A DNA stretch of 8,500 bases, taken from positions 1-8,500 of the forward strand of contig WJKD01000648.1 in the NCBI GenBank assembly GCA_014729315.1. The letters run 5' to 3'. Positions 7,111 through 8,500 of this stretch are shown in pieces. A model generated the notes under the pieces. That model saw only the letters and a program-made list of their open reading frames with translations. It searched no databases and was not told the origin of the DNA. Every line of letters begins with the position of its first letter. The first letter of the stretch is position 1. The translations under genes were made by a program, and so were the position numbers. Source of the DNA: Promethearchaeota archaeon. GTDB taxonomy: Archaea > Asgardarchaeota > Lokiarchaeia > Sigynarchaeales > SOKP01.

Positions 7111-7116
7111 AGGAGG
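7111..7116 (+). promoter_or_regulatory. Strong ribosome binding site AGGAGG
   Basis: A perfect AGGAGG 7 bases before ATG 7124, just after the thioesterase stop. It is the best Shine-Dalgarno in the window and suggests the first membrane protein is translated at a higher rate than its neighbours. Confidence 0.75.
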
Positions 7117-7123
7117 AAGTAAA

Positions 7124-7528
7124 ATGGAATATAAAAAAAAATTAATAAAAGCAGTTTATTTGTATGGTGCCGCCTTAGATGGATTAATGAGTTTATTAAT
7201 GACTATTTCAATGTTTTTCCCTACGGTAATTATCCCATATTCTAGTTTTTCGAAGGAATATCAATTTGCGATGGGATGGGCAGCCGCACTTATGTTCGGC
7301 TGGACGGTCTTATTATTCTGGGGACATTTTAAACCGATTGAAAGAAAAAGTGTATTGTTAATGACAATTTTTCCAGTTGTAATAGGATTAACCTTAACAT
7401 CAATGTATGTTGATTTATTAGGGCTTCTACAAATATGGTTATATCAATTAATCGGATGCATTGGTCCATTAATTATTGCATTTAGCCTCGCTTTGAGGAT
7501 AGATAAATCAAGAAAAGATGTGGTATAA
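7124..7528 (+). CDS. Small four-helix membrane protein, paralogue 1 of 3
   Basis: A 134-residue integral membrane protein of no family I recognise. Hydrophobic segments lie at about 11-36, 48-67, 76-95 and 104-125, with a basic N-terminus (KKK at 4-6) and a basic C-terminal tail. The connection between segments 2 and 3 carries the motif GWTVLLFWGHFKPIERK (59-75), repeated in the next two genes as GWTxLLxWGxxKPxERR. A second shared feature is an Asp in the first segment (D19; LDG). It has no signal peptidase site, enzyme motif or metal ligand cluster. It follows the thioesterase by 15 bases with a strong ribosome site and overlaps or abuts the second paralogue, so co-transcription is likely. 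Charge placement suggests both termini and the KPxER loop are cytosolic. Function unknown. Confidence 0.83.
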   Translation: MEYKKKLIKAVYLYGAALDGLMSLLMTISMFFPTVIIPYSSFSKEYQFAMGWAAALMFGWTVLLFWGHFKPIERKSVLLMTIFPVVIGLTLTSMYVDLLGLLQIWLYQLIGCIGPLIIAFSLALRIDKSRKDVV

Positions 7529-7529
7529 A

Positions 7530-7949
7530 ATGAATAGAGTAATTTTGATTAGAATTGCTTATTGGTGGGGAATTATAGGTGATGCGCTATTAGCTATAGA
7601 AATGTTTTTTTCTGCTTTCATGGGATCTCAATCACCTTTTATAGGTTTAGGACTTACGCTTATGGGAGGATCTAAATATCAATATGCTATGTGTTTAGCT
7701 GCTACTTTTATGTTAGGATGGACATTGTTGTTAATATGGGGTGAAAGAAAACCTATCGAGCGGAGAGCAACGATATTACTCACGCTACCTATTATTGTTG
7801 GAATACAAATATCAACAATACAAGCATATACTTTTGGATTAATTCCATTTGAATTAATGATTGGTTATACAATACAGCGAATAATTTTTGGAATTTATTA
7901 TGTCTTTTGTTATTATTTCTCATTAAAAGAATATAGAATTAAAAATTAG
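7530..7949 (+). CDS. Small four-helix membrane protein, paralogue 2 of 3
   Basis: A 139-residue paralogue of the preceding gene, with hydrophobic segments at about 9-32, 51-70, 80-98 and 113-132. It carries GWTLLLIWGERKPIERR (63-79), preceded by SKYQYAM (48-54), which aligns with SKEYQFAM in copy 1. The first-segment Asp is kept (D18, GDAL). Start choice is uncertain. ATG 7530 follows the stop of copy 1 (7526-7528) by one base and gives an N-terminus like that of copy 1. The in-frame ATG at 7518 would overlap copy 1 by 11 bases and add MWYK. Neither has a strong ribosome site, only GTGGT at 7520-7524, so reinitiation after copy 1 is plausible. Function unknown. Confidence 0.82.
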   Translation: MNRVILIRIAYWWGIIGDALLAIEMFFSAFMGSQSPFIGLGLTLMGGSKYQYAMCLAATFMLGWTLLLIWGERKPIERRATILLTLPIIVGIQISTIQAYTFGLIPFELMIGYTIQRIIFGIYYVFCYYFSLKEYRIKN

Positions 7950-7953
7950 GTGA
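7948..7953 (+). promoter_or_regulatory. Ribosome binding site AGGTGA deciding TTG 7963
   Basis: AGGTGA overlaps the stop codon of paralogue 2 and sits 9 bases before TTG 7963. The GTG at 7954 directly abuts it, too close for use. The layout parallels AGGTG before ATG 1533. Confidence 0.55.
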
Positions 7954-7962
7954 GTGCAAACA

Positions 7963-8397
7963 TTGATATCGAAACAAAAAAAAATTTTATACATAAGATT
8001 TAGCTATTGGTTGCCTGCTATTTTGGATGCTTTGCTAGCAGGGGATTTGATGATTTATATGATATTTGGTACAACATTCTACCTAAATTATCCTGTTCTC
8101 ACGCCAATAACTCAATACTTAGCGAGACAAGTGATTCCGCTCGTAATTGGATGGACAATTCTTTTAATATGGGGAGATCAGAAACCCGTAGAAAGAAGAA
8201 ATATCCTTCTTTTGACAGCAATCCCTCTATTATTGCTAGGAATATTCCTTGATTTAATATTACTGATTTTAGGAAACAAAGTTGTTTCAATAAGGACCAA
8301 CATAATGACTTTCCTAATACAGACAACATTAATGATTATAATACTAATTGGATATCTTTTTTCTGTTAATTTGAATAAAGAAGGAGATAAAATCTGA
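7963..8397 (+). CDS. Small four-helix membrane protein, paralogue 3 of 3
   Basis: A 144-residue paralogue from TTG 7963, or 147 residues if GTG 7954 is used. TTG is preferred because AGGTGA at 7948-7953 is spaced correctly only for it. Hydrophobic segments lie at about 15-36, 54-70, 81-104 and 113-134. The shared motif is GWTILLIWGDQKPVERR (63-79), and the first-segment Asp is conserved (D22, LDALLAG, compare GDALLAI in copy 2). It is closest to copy 2 in the N-terminal segment and motif. The end is a charged tail (NKEGDKI). A basic N-terminus (KQKK) precedes the first helix. It is the last intact gene of the block. Function unknown. Confidence 0.82.
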   Translation: MISKQKKILYIRFSYWLPAILDALLAGDLMIYMIFGTTFYLNYPVLTPITQYLARQVIPLVIGWTILLIWGDQKPVERRNILLLTAIPLLLLGIFLDLILLILGNKVVSIRTNIMTFLIQTTLMIIILIGYLFSVNLNKEGDKI

Positions 8398-8422
8398 ATT
8401 CAGATAGAAATAAACCAATATT

Positions 8423-8465
8423 TATTTAATAATTTTATTAGCTTGGAGCAATGTTAGATGGATAA
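8423..8465 (+). pseudogene. Possible decayed start of a fourth membrane paralogue
   Basis: Bases about 8433-8465 align without gaps to the first-segment coding region of paralogue 1 near 7156-7190: TTTATT, G, TGG, GC and TTAGATGGAT line up. In that frame the translation is Y-stop-LGAMLDG-stop against YLYGAALDGL in copy 1, and further stops lie just upstream. There is no ribosome site or start. It looks like an eroded copy, but the match is short and the region AT-rich, so chance similarity remains possible. Confidence 0.35.
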
Positions 8466-8475
8466 AATCTCATTA

Positions 8476-8484
8476 TTTTTTTTT
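8476..8484 (+). terminator. T-run, likely terminator of the thioesterase/membrane-protein operon
   Basis: Nine consecutive T followed by A6, about 80 bases after the stop of paralogue 3. It is of the same form as the T-run after the VWA gene, and no hairpin is evident apart from T/A self-complementarity. The 103 bases from 8398 to the window end hold no intact gene that I can support. Confidence 0.42.
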
Positions 8485-8500
8485 AAAAAATTCCAATTCA

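Noticed and set aside
8007..8329. Alternative frames on both strands inside membrane paralogue 3
   Set aside because: The paralogue frame is fixed by its motif match to the two upstream copies; the others have no homology within the array.
8414..8500. Open frame running to the window end after paralogue 3
   Set aside because: No start codon with a ribosome site and no similarity to the array in that frame; it is open by chance in AT-rich DNA.
1..8500. CRISPR arrays, insertion sequences, tRNA or rRNA genes
   Set aside because: No regularly spaced direct repeats, transposase motifs, terminal inverted repeats or cloverleaf-like sequences were seen on either strand.

Overview
The window is AT-rich DNA (about one third GC by eye) that reads as archaeal. 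Evidence: TATA-type boxes (TTTTTATAT, TTAAATAAA) 22-40 bases before starts, T-run 3' ends without hairpins, GGTGA/GGAGG ribosome sites mixed with apparently leaderless starts, a Rad50-type ATPase, and very Lys/Ile/Glu-rich proteins. A low-GC archaeon, possibly of the Asgard group, is my guess. No rRNA, tRNA or marker gene fixes the taxonomy.

Left block (1-5603, + strand): four tightly packed genes that look like one operon. They are the C-terminal two thirds or so of a Rad50/SMC-like coiled-coil ATPase (cut by the window start) with a CxxC zinc hook; a 180-residue protein of unknown function; a MoxR-type AAA+ ATPase; and an 852-residue protein ending in a VWA domain with complete MIDAS residues. 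MoxR plus VWA pairs are a known chaperone-like arrangement. Their tight linkage to a Rad50-like ATPase and an unrecognised small protein is the most unusual feature here, and could be a genome-maintenance, DNA-processing or defence module. The upstream genes, not visible, would be decisive. A nine-T run follows the last gene.

Middle (5660-6619): a metallo-beta-lactamase-fold hydrolase on the - strand, convergent with the VWA gene. A 150-base AT-rich divergent promoter region separates it from the right block.

Right block (6620-8397, + strand): a PaaI-type hotdog thioesterase followed closely by three tandem, diverged paralogues of a small four-helix membrane protein sharing the motif GWTxLLxWGxxKPxER. 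The spacing suggests one operon. After the third copy, a short stretch resembles the start of a fourth copy broken by stop codons, followed by another T-run. The role of the membrane family is unknown.
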